From positions 1,002,417 to 1,066,416 of the forward strand of contig SCFE01000101.1 in the NCBI GenBank assembly GCA_004352715.1: DNA of 64,000 bases. Reading direction: 5' to 3'. A program made the position numbers and the translations under genes. Below are positions 35,229 through 47,392 of this stretch, in pieces. The notes beneath the pieces were generated by a model. It ran no database searches. It saw nothing but the letters and a program-made list of their open reading frames with translations, and was not told where the DNA came from. Source of the DNA: Hofstenia miamia. Its lineage: Eukaryota > Xenacoelomorpha > Acoela. Numbering within the stretch: the first letter of the stretch is position 1; every line of letters begins with the position of its first letter.

Positions 35229-35640
35229 CCGTACAACCTGTAATTGAAGGCCATGATCTCCTTGCTAGGGTGGCCTTCTATTACAGATGGCCTTCAATTA
35301 CAGGGTGGCCTTCTATTTTTCAACCATCAATTTTTGGTATTTTTAGGTCTATAAAAATTTGTTGGATAATGCTGTTTTGAGGACTATTAGTGTTCGTGTA
35401 CTGTCATGTGTGCGTGTGTGTGCGTGCGTACGTACGTACGTACCCACGCGTATCTTCACCCTTGAAAGAGAAAAGTGGATAGCTGTGTCACATACAAACC
35501 TAAGCGGTCTAATTTCAACCTCCTCGCTAGGGTGGCCTTCAATTACAGGTGCCGTCAATTACAGGGTGGCCTCCTATTTTTCAACCTCCTCGCTAGGGTG
35601 GTCTTCTATTACAGGTGGCTCTCAATTACAGGTTTTACTG
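35229..35640. mobile_element. Tigger/pogo-like MITE, 412 bp
   Basis: The ends form an imperfect inverted repeat flanked by TA: CCGTACAACCTGTAATTGA on the left and the complement of CAGTAAAACCTGTAATTGA on the right. CAGTxxAACC-type ends with TA duplication are characteristic of pogo/Tigger elements. Both arms contain tandem variants of a unit with GCTAGGGTGGCCTTC and ATTACAGG; two units sit near 35520 and 35587, and one near 35255. The centre carries a short (CGTA)/(GT) simple repeat and no transposase, so it is non-autonomous. Confidence 0.7.
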
Positions 35641-35732
35641 TATATATATATATATATGTTATATATATACAGTCCATTAATATACAAATAAAATTATATG
35701 TACTAATATATAGAAGAAGTTAGACAACACAC

Positions 35733-35987
35733 CTGTATATACTGGAGTGTTCTTAGTAATCTCACTGTTAAGATTTTGAAAAACAGCTCTTACATCAATT
35801 GTGTAATTTTCACTAGGAGTTAAGGGGGAAAATGTATGAGGGCTTGTTACAGTTGCGAATGAACAAGATCCTCCATCTGTTAGGTATATGCATGCTTCAA
35901 AGGTATCAGAAGTTGACGTCTCAGTGATTGTAATAGTAATGTTATCCTCATATTGGCTATCAATAGCCACATTTGGTGCAGATGGAG
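35733..35987 (-). CDS. FN3 exon F9 of the adhesion locus (mosaic copy)
   Basis: This 255-nt phase 1-1 exon encodes 85 residues and has an ACAG/gtgtgt donor. Its 5' coding part (APSAPNVAIDSQYEDNIT, EACIYLTDGGSC) is identical to F10, including the last intron bases before the acceptor. Its 3' end (NLNSEITKNTPVYT) instead matches F8. The switch suggests conversion between neighbours. Sequons NIT and NYT are kept. Confidence 0.88.
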
Positions 35988-36074
35988 CTAAATATTTTAT
36001 CTAGTACGGATTTTTAGTGAGAACCCTTTAGATTGAAGTAGAGAAACATAAATATATTATAAAAATAAATATAC

Positions 36075-36329
36075 CTGTGTATGTGGGGGTGTTCTTAGTA
36101 ATCTCACTGTTAAGATTTTGAAAAACAGCTCTTACATCAATTGTATAATTTTCACTAGGAGTTAAGGAAGAAAATGTATGAGGACTTGTTACAGTTGCGA
36201 AAGAACAAGATCCACCATCTGTTAAGTATATGCATGCTTCAAGAGTGTCAGAAGTTGACGTTTCAGTGATTGTAATAGTAATGTTATCATAGTATTGGCT
36301 ATCAATAGCCACATTTGGTGCTGAGGGTG
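36075..36329 (-). CDS. FN3 exon F8 of the adhesion locus
   Basis: This 255-nt phase 1-1 exon encodes 85 residues. It begins APSAPNVAIDSQYYDNIT, has EACIYLTDGGSC, FATVTSPHTF, ENYTIDVRAVFQ and ends NTPTYT before an ACAG/gtatat donor. Only an 87-nt intron separates it from F9, the shortest spacing in the array proper, so the pair looks like a recent tandem duplication. Both sequons are present. Confidence 0.88.
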
Positions 36330-39216
36330 CTAAACAAGAATGCAAACATAAATCAAATATAAGAACCTTTAAGTAAAGTAATCGTTTGATAAATTGTATG
36401 GAAGTTATCAATTTTTAATAGTTTTCAATTCTTTATGTTATAATTTCAATTTCATTAAATAATATTTTAAGTGAAGTATATATTACACAGATAACGCTTT
36501 TTTATTGCGACCGTTCAATATTTTAAAAACTTAATTTGTTTAGATGTTTGCAAAATATATTTCAGAGAGCAATTCAACATATTAAAAGCAAAAAATTAAT
36601 ATGAATTTAAAAAAAATTAATTCATTTTGTAAAAATTTAGTATAGCCATCATCAAAAAAATTATTATCACTTAGAAACAATATCATTTGACTTGAAATAT
36701 TTTGTTTTGTTTTGCTAGAGGTTTTCGCAATTTATAACAGCATATTAAAAGAATTTAATTAGTATTTGTAGGTGTATCTATGTATGTACACCCAATAAAA
36801 CAAATATTTCTTATATATCATACAAATCTTGGTTCTCAAAAATCTATTCCTGTACTTAGTTTTTTCATCTAGAAAAATACTTAAGTTCTAATTAGTGATG
36901 AAATTTTTCAAATATTTAAATTATTCTGAAATTAGGCTGTATCTTCATTTTAATAGGTTAATGGCTCTGTACGTATTCTTTCATCAGAGCAACGGATGCC
37001 ATATTTAGATTTTGAGTCTTCTAATTATAAAGAGCATTAATTTGTATTTCTCTTTACGACATTATTTCTTGTTGAAAATTTTTTTTATTTTCAATCAAAA
37101 TGATTAGTTATAATTTTGTCTTTTGGTTTTTAAATGATGCAAATAGCAGTCTTCCATTTACTAGTTGCTTGCATCAATTTTAAGTCTGCAAGGATTTCTC
37201 TGATAACCATTACAAAGATATTCTGGTACAAACAAACTCCTAGATGAAGAAAGCGATGATAAACATTTTGCAGCCTAGTAGATTCAATTCTTCTACAAAG
37301 TTCCCTCTTTACCAGAAATTAAATTTGCACAAATGAAACACAATTTATTTGGTTCACGTATTTTGCTTGGTTTGCTCTCTTAACTCAAAATTCTTTATAA
37401 AAAATTTCGCACAATAATAAATAGCAAGTAAAAGAATGAAAACAATTAAAAATCTAGAGATTAAATTTTATAAATAGAAAAATAACTGAATTTTAAATAA
37501 GCTTTTAAACTGGAATTCATAATTACAATTTCAAAATACGTATAATTTATCCCAATAGTGCATATTTAAGTTGCATAATGAACTGCTTTTGACTAAAATT
37601 ATAACATCAATTTTTAAGCAATCTTTGAATGTAAATACATAAATTATTTTTCAATATAATACGAAAATATTGAAAACATAAATTCTGGACAAAATATTAA
37701 ATACATTTTATCAAAAATTATGCCGGCGTAAAACTTGTGTTTTACCAGTGTTATATAGTGGAGTCGATATATTTATACAAATAAAATTGAATAGGCATTA
37801 CCGTGTCAATAAAATATTTCCAACAAAATAGTTTGTCTTATAAAATAAGGGTCTTAGAAGGTTTGCGGTGAAAATCAGTGCAATACATCCATCGGAGGAG
37901 AGGTTAGGGGTCAAACTTAAAATTAGAAATATATGAAATCTTCATTTGGTGTTATATTTTTAATGCAGTAAGGCAATGACTAAATATGATTATATACCAC
38001 ATAAAGGTGGCCTGGAGTACTAAAGGCATTGAAGCTGGACCACGGATTGAAAAATGGCACCCCTTAGGTTGGGCAAGGGGGTTGTGCATTGTGAAATTTT
38101 TATGCTTTCTTAGCTTGCTTGAAGTTTGACCTTGAAAGAGACCTGAAATACATCATAATGTTACGCATTTGAATTTTGAATAATTAATAAACATCATTTA
38201 TTGACTATTTCACATTTATTAGTTCATTTTTAGAAATGTCAGTTTATTCAAAATCATGAAAATTTCTGCCCTAATTGCGTAATACTGGTTGACATTGATA
38301 ATATTTCTTTATTTTCTGTTAGAGTAGGTCTTTGACAATAATTAGTGTAGAAATATCGAAATATTTCTATATTATTCAGTTACATAAAGTTATAGTGATA
38401 AATTGCTTAAAAATAATTTTGCTATTATTGAATATTAAATTGAAAAACATTCTCTAAGAATTTTTTAGTTTAGTTCTTAATTGCTGATGCCCCTGTCCTG
38501 TCATATTGTTTGTTATTAAGACTTTCTTCCACTAAATTGTTATCAAAATGATTTAATACATTAAATTTTAGAAAATCTGTTTATAAAACATTAATAAAAA
38601 GTAATTTGACAAATTCAATAGAGATGAGCTTAATTAAATTTTCATCTCCTAAAGAAACTAATAGGAGGCTCAGCAAATTACAGACAATGTCTATCTCTAT
38701 ACAAAATAATTGTTTTTTTAAATGAAATATACTTTAAAATAAATCAATGAAACTAAATTAAATATTTCAAGTTGATGAAATTTCCTTAGAGAAAGATTTT
38801 AGCGGGATGGAACTAAGGCTGGTCAAGTAGTAACGGAATTTCATTTTCAATGTTAAAATGGATGCTACTCGTTCAATAATGATTTACTTTTTTATCGAAG
38901 TATGTCATGTGCGACTCCTTAATGGGTTCCTCAATGAAACAGAATATTTTTTGAGAAATTCTGTTTTCTTAGATCCATAAGCACATACTACTCGGTAATA
39001 GAACTTCAAAAAGTTAACATCACTTTTACAAGTATATACAATTTACATCGAAACATACTGTTCCTTTATACAATACGTATATGATAAATCTTATATTCAT
39101 TTAGGATTATTACACTATCTCATCACCAAATATTGACATTGTTGAATATGCATGAAGTACTTATGTAGAAAATTTGGAAAATAGTGTATTCAAGTATAAA
39201 AAATAAACCAAATATA
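36330..39216. other. First part of intron F7-F8 (3' side), no gene seen
   Basis: This 2.9-kb AT-rich interval has no protein-like frame, splice-bounded exon or recognisable element end. A slightly GC-richer patch at about 38000-38110 may be repeat-derived. Confidence 0.45.
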
Positions 39217-40372
39217 CCTTGTCATAAAAAGGGAGCTGTGGTGGAGATTTGTTTTTCGTTAAAATCTTTTGTTTTGTTGGGCTGATAGGGAAATGATTAG
39301 CGTGAAATTTGTAAAGCATATATTTACGTAACCAACAATGGTAATTATATTTGTGGGCTTACAAATACCCACTAAAATGCCATGAAGAACAAACGAGACA
39401 AAGTTGAATTTCTGCATCACAACGTCACCCATTATTCTAGTTTTTTAAAAACAGTATCAGACATGCAAAGACAACCTTCTACAGAAACTTTAAAGAAAAG
39501 CTGGAAGTGACCGTTCTGTGAAAATTTCGGTGCATAAAAAGCAGAGATTGACAAACTTAGCTCTGAAAAATCTCATTTTCTCTGAACGAAATATAGTTCA
39601 AAAGTTGCTAGAGAGGACTGGAATTTCTGTTCATCATTCGACTACATTGTCATTGGCTAGATCGAGCATAAAGAAGAAACTGCCGAAAATTGTACCGAAT
39701 ATCACATATTTTTACGAGGAAAAACGACAGAGTTTCGCAGTTTTCAGGATATTTTTCTTTCAGATGAGTGTATTTTTCAGGTGCATGGAAACAATGTCAT
39801 AGTTTGGAGCAGTAGTCAGCAGAAATTGTCGCGAAAATACTTTCCAAAAGTTACAGATTCGAGTGCACTGCCATCTTCGGGATTTACATTTGAAAATTAT
39901 CCACGAATGAACTATTAACCGTCAAAATATTGCGAAATTCACGTGCTTTATGCTCCAACGGTTGGATTTTAAGCAAAATGACGCAACCAGTCACAACTCC
40001 CGTGAAAGAAATAATTTCATGCCTGAAGACAACATTCAAATTGTGCAGTGGCAACAAAACTCTCCATATAGCAATACGCTGGAAAACATGCAGACTATGA
40101 CCAATAACTTTTTGGAACAGAAAAATCTACAAAAATGGGCAACATTGGTCGAAAAAATCCAAGAATCACATGAAATTTCGTCGGTCATACTCAGAAATTT
40201 GATGAATTGCGTTTATCCAAATGCTTAACAAGGAACGGAAAATTTGTAAGAACCTAAGCTATGTGCTTATAGCCAATTCATTTTCACACTACTTCCAATT
40301 TTTGTTTGTAAATTAATTCATCCGTTTGTCTGTAAAATAAATTTTCCTGAGTTCCATTTTTTTGTGACAAGG
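39217..40372 (+). mobile_element. Complete-length degenerate Tc1-like transposon
   Basis: Terminal inverted repeats CCTTGTCATAAAAA (39217) and its counterpart TTTTTTTGTGACAAGG (ending 40372) face each other next to TATA. The plus-strand transposase is in broken frames. It shows a helix-turn-helix-like segment from 39518, LSDECIF near 39760 (first catalytic Asp kept), QNDATSHNSRE near 39970 (second block, normally QQDNAxxH) and SPYSNTLEN near 40065 (third block, normally SPDLNPIEN, Glu kept). Stops and shifts make it inactive. The element lies in intron F7-F8, antisense to the host gene. Confidence 0.8.
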
Positions 40373-41049
40373 TATACAATAAATATTTTGATTACTATTG
40401 TTGACTTCACACGAATCAGCGAAGTTGACAGTACTTTCGGTATCAGCATATTTCTCAAGATCATCCTTAAGAATCCTGATTTTTATTTGCTGAAGAACCA
40501 ATATGATTCATTTAAAAAATTCGAATTTTAATTATTGAATAATTGTTTATCTATCACTAGTGCAAATTGATGTAGAAGAAAGCATTTCTGTTATCAAAGT
40601 TAAAATGAACAACATTGGTCAACAATAGTTACACCATCTTCTATTTTGATTTTGGATAGCAAATAAAAACATTTTTTCAACTGCTTCTAATTGATGCCAT
40701 AATCAGGGCAGGATAAAGTTGCGTACATAATTCCCCAATTTCCATGCATTTTTGCTTTTGTCAGTTTTTCGGCAATTTTTACGCATTTCGATTAAATTAT
40801 GTAATTCTGAGAAATAACAAACGGCTTTTCCAAGAAAGGAGTCTCAATTCTTATCTAATAAATTAGTCAATTGTATTTCGCAGAAATGCGTCGCACACTA
40901 ATTCAATTTACAATACTGTACTGTGGTGCTCGACCTCGTTGCATTCGCATGTATAATCGAAACCCAGTGGACGGTGGTAGCATTATCCGGAAATACAATG
41001 CAATACAGTATTTAACTTGTAAGGAATGTACGGCTAAATCATGACAACA

Positions 41050-41800
41050 TCTCCTTACAACAATTGTCACACAAGAGAATCAAGTCGAAAAGGACTTGAC
41101 AAATACTTTGGTAGTGTCGGCATAGCATATCATACACTGAATTGATATTCCAGTATTTCGAAAATTTTGGAGATATACACTAAAAAAGATATGCAATTGG
41201 AGACTTTTTTGAAAAATTAACTGGAAGAGGAGTTTAAGCGAGTTGAGTAAGGACCTATCGATATGTTTCAAAACAAGCCGTATTTCTTGATGGTTGACGA
41301 GTCAAATAATACATACACCAGGAAGTACTGTTTCAGCATGTGGATTAACCTGAAAATCCTAAATTTATATAAGTCATGCAATTTCCTGAAGCAGACCACA
41401 AGACTGTCATTCAGTTCATTACCTCAGCAATCATCAAGATTTTCGCAGGGGAGATCAAGATAAAAAATATTGCTCCTTGTACCTGACGTAGCTTCATATA
41501 TGTTGAAAGCCAATTCTGGAAATTGCTGATTTTATGAATGCAAGGTTTTTTAACTTGCGGACATCACGGAAAGAGCCTTAGATGCCAAATTTTCTCCTGT
41601 TACTGCGATATTCGGAGTGCCTTTTTAAATCTCACTTGTATTCTTTCAACAACAACAACGTCAAAGTGTATCAGTGTTTCATTTGATAATTTAATTGTTA
41701 TCGGATTTCTACAACAAAATGATTGTGAGTTTATTTTCGTTATTAATTTTAAGCTGTTTTACTCAAAAATTTACCATAAAATCAATAAATGCATCTGTTA
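41050..41800 (+). pseudogene. Possible hAT/ZBED-like transposase relic
   Basis: Near 41275 a plus-strand frame reads PYFLMVDESNNTYTRKYCFS, which resembles the VDE(S/T)-(D/N) block of hAT-family catalytic domains. The frames on either side are interrupted and no ends or target duplication are visible. The call rests on one motif, so confidence is low. Confidence 0.35.
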
Positions 41801-43117
41801 GTCTGGATTTTTGATCCTAAATGATCCATGGATATCCATAAAATGAATTTTCTGCACAACATCCAGTAGATATCCATGGCTTGGATCGGTCCATATCTAG
41901 GTCCAGATCATAGGCACAGCCAACTGGAGGGCACTGCCCCGATACTAAGAGACAGATAAAAATCTGACTATCATTATTATATTGTATGTATTTAAAACAA
42001 GGCCATACATATTTAATAGGCCATCCTATTTTTACTCATGCAAAATTTAACAGAAGCAATAAACAGTTATGTGCACAGTAAGTCAAATTTTTTGTTGCAG
42101 TGAAATATCTTTGTGTATTGTATTGCACTGCAATTAAACTCTGCTATATTTGCTTTTCAAGTAGCAATGTTTTTAAATAGTTAAAAAAATGCATTCAGAT
42201 TGCATTTTCTCAAAAACTTTTAAAGTTTTAAAGCTACTTTGTTTACCTAATGATAAATTTGGAAATAAGTTCGTTCTTTTTTCAATGTATCAATAATTTT
42301 GAAGTCATGGTTTTTAAGAAAAATATATGCTTTTATAGCAGTTTGGAAGAATATATATTTACTCTAGTACACAAGTTAGATTTTTAAATACTTACATGAT
42401 ATTAACATAAAACATTAAAGGTTATTTCTTGACGATCTAATGAAACAAAAAAACGAAATAATCATAACATTTTTTTCTCTTTTGTAACCTATCGATATAT
42501 AATTCTGGTTGCGCGCCTAATACAGATCCATGGTAACCTTGTTGATTTCTGTTAGCAACAAGTGTGTGCTCTCAGCATATGTAGCAGTACATTTTTGCAG
42601 CTTCTTCTCGACTTCAGCATTTTATTCACACAAACAAAATATATTCTTTAAAAGTATATTTAAATGCACTGAATACGTAAATTGTGAGTGACAATGCAAA
42701 CACTTCTATGTCATTGCTGATGGTTGGCCTATAATTCAAACAAATTGTGTCCTGTTTCCTTTCATTTATTTTTCGTATAAGCAACTGTTGTACAAGGCAG
42801 TCCCTCGGAGATTTTCATATTTATGCAGTGTAATAATTTTCATTTTTTTATCATGAGAAAGTTGTTCTTTCATCAAGGACGCACAGAATCCTTGGAATAT
42901 ATATTTTTGTGGAGGAAAAAACAATGTTGTCAGTTGCGAAATTTTTTGTTACAAGATTATCATAAAATGGCCAAAAAGCTTTAAAATAATTTCGTCAGCA
43001 ATAGAAGAAATAATAAATTTAGGTTTATAAAATTTAAGGGCTTTTTTTGTAAATTTTGAGAGATGACAATTTTTTTACTACATACTGTATATAAATAAAA
43101 ACTCTCAGGACACTTAC

Positions 43118-43372
43118 CTGTATATACTGAAGTGCTTCTCGTTGTTTCACTAAATAGTCTTTCAAAAACAGCTCTCACATCAATTGTGTAATTTCCACTA
43201 GCACTTAAGGAGGTAAATGTATGAGGACTTGTTACTGTTGCGTATGAACATGATCCGGAATCTGTTAAGTATATGCATGCTTCAAAAGTATCAGAAGTTG
43301 ACGCTTCAGTGATTGTGATGGTAATATTATCATGGTATTGGCTATCAATAGTTACTACTGGTTCTAATGGAG
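43118..43372 (-). CDS. FN3 exon F7 of the adhesion locus
   Basis: This 255-nt phase 1-1 exon encodes 85 residues, with an acceptor after agctttag-like sequence and an ACAG/gtaagt donor. It begins APLEPVVTIDSQYHDNIT, carries EACIYLTDSGSC, YATVTSPHTF, GNYTIDVRAVFE and ends TSVYT. Its 3' coding half is almost identical to F4. The intron to F8 is about 6.8 kb. Confidence 0.85.
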
Positions 43373-44311
43373 CTAAAGAAAAATTTCACAAACGAGTTTT
43401 AATTAGCCTGAAAGTTCGTATTTGCTTGAACTAGTATAAATTGAATTGTTTAGAGAAAAAATCATTGATTTCCCATTTTAGTACACTGGTCACTTAATAA
43501 TAATAATAATAATAATAATAGTAATTCACCGATAAATATCAGATTAGGTGCTCAACCATATCAGTTGCGCCTTCTGCTATCCAAAAACCAAAAAGAATTC
43601 TAAACAAGTGTTGACTTGTGTGTAGTTCAGATCATTACAACACAAATTAAAATTTATGCATCTGTGTAAACGACGTGAAAAATATAAAGAATAGTGATCA
43701 ATTCTTCAATACAGAAATTGAAAAACTATTGAAAAGGTCCATTTGTAAATTCCATCCTTCAACATGTAAAATTTTCACTGCTTTTCTAACCATGTGTTTT
43801 ATCATTCATATTTGTAGAAAAGTTCACTTTGCATGGTTTACTACATCTTTGAGCAAATTTTACACTTTCTGTGTAGTTACTATGAAAATTATCAACTATG
43901 TCCTTATCACATTTAACACCTCCAGCTTTAAGATAACTTCCATTTTACATTTCTTAGTGATCTAACCATGAACATTATATTTCATTTGCACAACCGTTGG
44001 ACTTATATCTCGGTAGGCAATGTTGAATCGATTTAGATTATACTCTTAATGAAATACACGCATTTGAGGAAGTGAAGTGTATTATAATATTGCAAGTATA
44101 GACAAGGGATTAGACATAGAAGTCTAAATTTCGCTTTGTGCATTCTTAATGTACATGCTGAATAATGGTTCTATCTACATATTATTGTATACTTGAATAT
44201 TGATAGTTATTATTAGTAGAAATAATATATTTAGTTTTATTACATGTTATTAAGTTCAACAAATGTTCCTTGCTGGACATGCAATTATGTATAAGTAAAT
44301 ATGTGACTTAC
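43373..44311. other. Intron F6-F7, no gene seen
   Basis: A short (TAA)n lies at about 43497-43520. An open plus-strand frame at 43675-43965 is low-complexity, shows no family resemblance and is not proposed as a gene. Confidence 0.45.
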
Positions 44312-44572
44312 CTGTATATACTGGGGTGTTTCTTGTTATTTCGCTGTGGAGAGTTTCAAAAACTGCTTTGACATCGATTGTGTAGTTTTCACTTGCGGTT
44401 AGGGAGGTAAATGTATGCGGACTTGTGACAGTTGCATATGTACATGATCCAGATCCAGAAGCTGTTGTGTATATACATGTTTCAAAAGAATCAGATGTAG
44501 ATGTTTCAGTGATTGTGATTGTAATGTTATCGTGATATTGGCTGTCAATGGTTACACTTGGAGCTGAGGGTG
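44312..44572 (-). CDS. FN3 exon F6 of the adhesion locus
   Basis: This 261-nt phase 1-1 exon encodes 87 residues, two more than the array norm. The extra residues fall between the paired cysteines, TCIYTTASGSGSC, where a Gly-Ser is doubled. The rest is standard: APSAPSVTIDSQYHDNIT at the start, YATVTSPHTF, ENYTIDVKAVFE, and NTPVYT before an ACAG/gtaagt donor. Both sequons are kept. Confidence 0.85.
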
Positions 44573-44742
44573 CTAAATAAGAATAAAATATAAATGTTTA
44601 AGCGCAATATAAACAAATATGAGAAGCTTTGTCATTGCACTATCTACAATACCAAAAATTTTATAAATTCATTTCTTTTTCGTTCCTTGCGTTTTTTCTA
44701 CTGTAGTAGTGTTCTGCGGCACCATAATTTTATTCATCCGAG

Positions 44743-44773
<31 letters not shown>

Positions 44774-45460
44774 AGGTAATTCTCTGAAATCCGTTTTCCT
44801 ACTTTCTAAATGTATTGACTCAGTCTTATGTTAGTCCCATTTCATTGAATTAAATTATTCCGCAGAACTCTGAAGTCTAATATTTTATAATGAGTGTTTC
44901 GTACACTTTGAATATTGAAATTTGTGTATTATGAAAACCTGCTGGGTTTCAATCTGAAGAGTGTGGAGGAGGTGGAAAATATCGTTATAATTACTTGCGA
45001 AAAATTGCTGAAATAGCAAAAATGCATGACTTCATGCATTATAAGGATGTAAAATTTCATATATTCTTTTGCATAGTTATCGAATTTTTCCTAGTAAAAC
45101 TTATGGAGAAATCTCAAAACATCCTAACCTGGTTGTATAGTCCTTAATGAAAACGTCAGCACTGTCCCAACAGTGAATACACTGATTAAGTTAATCATTC
45201 ATGCTTATTTTAGAAGTTATGAAAGTTTACTGCTCAATTCTTAACAGATTCCACGCTCTTTATTGGCTTTCTGAATTAATCCCCAAGTGTAAGAAAAAGG
45301 TTTATCAATTCATTTACTAAGGAAACACTATTTTGCATACTAAGTATTAACATAAAGTATAGGATTGTGTAAAAAAAAATTTAAACCAATCAAAAAGCAA
45401 AAAAATTAAATGGATAACACAATGTATTTTTGCAATAGCAATGTTTAACTAAACTAATAT
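44573..45460. other. 3' part of intron F5-F6, no gene seen
   Basis: The interval is AT-rich with a (TA)n at about 44741-44764. No coding signature is seen. Confidence 0.4.
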
Positions 45461-45700
45461 TCAATTTTCAATATCAGTGCTTTGAACTCTTTCAAAGTAT
45501 TTACCACATTTAACAACACATCGTTTCCATTTGGAAAGAAGATTATCAAAACCAAGGAAATCGTAGGTCAACCATCACTGATAGCAAATTTGGTTCAAAT
45601 TAGTTATTATTGCATCTCTTAATTCAACTTAAACATGTGGATCCACTAACGGTGCTTCACTTGTAAAATTTCTGATTCTGCTTTCAAATAAAATAATATT
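45461..45700 (-). mobile_element. C-terminal relic of a mariner-like transposase
   Basis: The minus strand encodes FDNLLSKWKRCVVKCGKYFE and a few more residues, then a stop at 45461. The arrangement of W-x-x-C...G-x-Y-F-E is the usual C-terminal tail of mariner-family transposases. Upstream frames are broken and no inverted repeat is seen. It is a small dead fragment in intron F5-F6. Confidence 0.5.
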
Positions 45701-45890
45701 GATTTATTGATTTTGAAATATATTTAACAAATATATATATATATATATAGTAATAATAATAATAATAATAAATAAAAAATTGATTTATTGATTTTGAAAT
45801 ATATTCCGTTACTCATTTTAATTTTTCTTGTTTTGATGGATGTTAAACATCTGTAAAGCTATTTATACAACCCTATATGTAGCTTATATC

Positions 45891-45896
<6 letters not shown>

Positions 45897-45930
<34 letters not shown>

Positions 45931-46050
45931 NNNNNNNNNNNNNNNNNNNNNNNNNNNNNNNNNNNNNNNNNNNNNNNNNNNNNNNNNNNNNNNNNNNNNN
46001 NNNNNNNNNNNNNNNNNNNNNNNNTTTATACTATAACAGTTAAAATATTT

Positions 46051-46087
<37 letters not shown>

Positions 46088-46098
46088 ATATATATATA
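45897..46098. repeat. (TA)n tracts with a 94-N gap, left of the Tc1 element
   Basis: TA repeats surround the gap at 45931-46024 and continue to the Tc1 left end. TA-rich DNA offers many TA target sites, which fits the insertion position. Confidence 0.75.
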
Positions 46099-47392
46099 CA
46101 GTACTGGCCAAAAGTTTGGGAACACTTTCCAAATTTAGAAATTTTTGTATTTTACACTAAAAAACGCAATGTAGAAACAATATAATAACACAATGTAGAA
46201 ACAATATGATAACACTGTGTAGAAAGTAAATAGTTAATTCAGAAAAACTCACTAATATTTTGTATGTCCGCCATTATTGGCCAAACACGCAGCAATGTGA
46301 TTTGACATTGACTCGACCAGCTTTCTACAATAATAATCAGTAATATCTGTGCACCATATCACTTTAATTTGCTCCTTCAGATAGTCGAGTGATGTGCATT
46401 GGCGCTTCCTCAGACTCTTTTTGATGTGATGCCACGAAATTTCTATGACGTTGAGGTCTGGGGAGTTTCCCGGACAGTTCTCAAACAGCCGAAAGTCTTG
46501 TGATATAATCCACTGTTTCACAACTTTGGCGCTGTGGCAAGGAGCACCATCTTGTTGTAGTACAGATATTCCATGAAGCTGCATAAACATGGGAACTTTT
46601 TCCTGAATTATTTTGAGGTAGGCCTTGGCTGTGACTGTCTCTTTTGCGTGTAACGTGTGTTGAATCTTTGGTTTCTTGGTCGTCAAACGTGTGGCCGGTA
46701 TAATGTAAACTGGCAAATCTTGGATTTGTAAGTAAACATTTTTTGATGCCACATCTCAGGGGTGTAGTGTTGGTATTGCCTGCAGAAGCGCAACTGGTCT
46801 AAAATGTTCTTTGAAGGCAATCGGGGTTTGGCTGCCAGTTTGCATGATGGAAAATCAAAGGTAGTATTCAATCTACGCCTAATGGTGCGTGTTGATACAT
46901 TCTGCACTACCGCACCTAGATTTGCTTTGACTTCAGAAGATGAAGAGAATGGTTGATTGACGACGTAACGGTGAACGAGATGGTCAGTCTGAGGGGTTGT
47001 CACTTTCGGTCTTCAAGACCGCTTGCGAGAGGAAAAATTTGGCAGTTGCTGATAGCAAGTAACACTTCTGGATATCGAAGATACTGACATGCCCATTCTA
47101 ACAGCTAAAGCGCGATAATTGTACCCCTCCTTGTACAAGATATGAATTTGAGCACGCTTTGTTGGTGAAATTTCACTAGCACGGACCATATTTCAACCTA
47201 TAATGATAGTGCTTTTTCAGTGAAAAGGTATTGTGTGTAAATCTAAAGTTGTGTTAATTTGATTGGCTAAATGAATCTGTTGTAAATTCTAAGAAAAAAA
47301 ATGGGAATTCCAGGAATTTTACGAAGTTTCTAGGAAATAGCATTAAACACGCTTTAGACAGGTTAATGTTCCCAAACTTTTGGCCAGTACTG
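46099..47392 (-). mobile_element. Full-length defective Tc1-like DNA transposon
   Basis: Both terminal inverted repeats are present. The left end is CAGTACTGGCCAAAAGTTTG at 46099, the right end is its near-perfect reverse complement ending at 47392, and each is flanked by TA, the Tc1 target. The 1294-bp length is normal for the family. The transposase is on the minus strand, starting at MVRASEISPTKRAQIHILYK (47189) with the helix-turn-helix region. The frame is broken by a TGA at 47015-47013 (Gly expected in SGRPK) and by a frameshift near 46700-46750. The second catalytic block QQDGAPCH and the third, SPDLNVIEISW, are intact, but the first, normally DES, reads YKS. The protein ends NNGGHTKY. 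It cannot encode active transposase but its ends look mobilisable. Confidence 0.9.

Noticed and set aside
35229-35640. CRISPR-like impression from repeated GCTAGGGTGGCCTTC units
   Set aside because: The units are few, imperfect and irregularly spaced, lie inside a TIR-bounded MITE, and the genome is animal.
43675-43965. 96-codon plus-strand frame as a gene
   Set aside because: Low-complexity hydrophobic sequence with no family, no splice context and no supporting signals in AT-rich intron.
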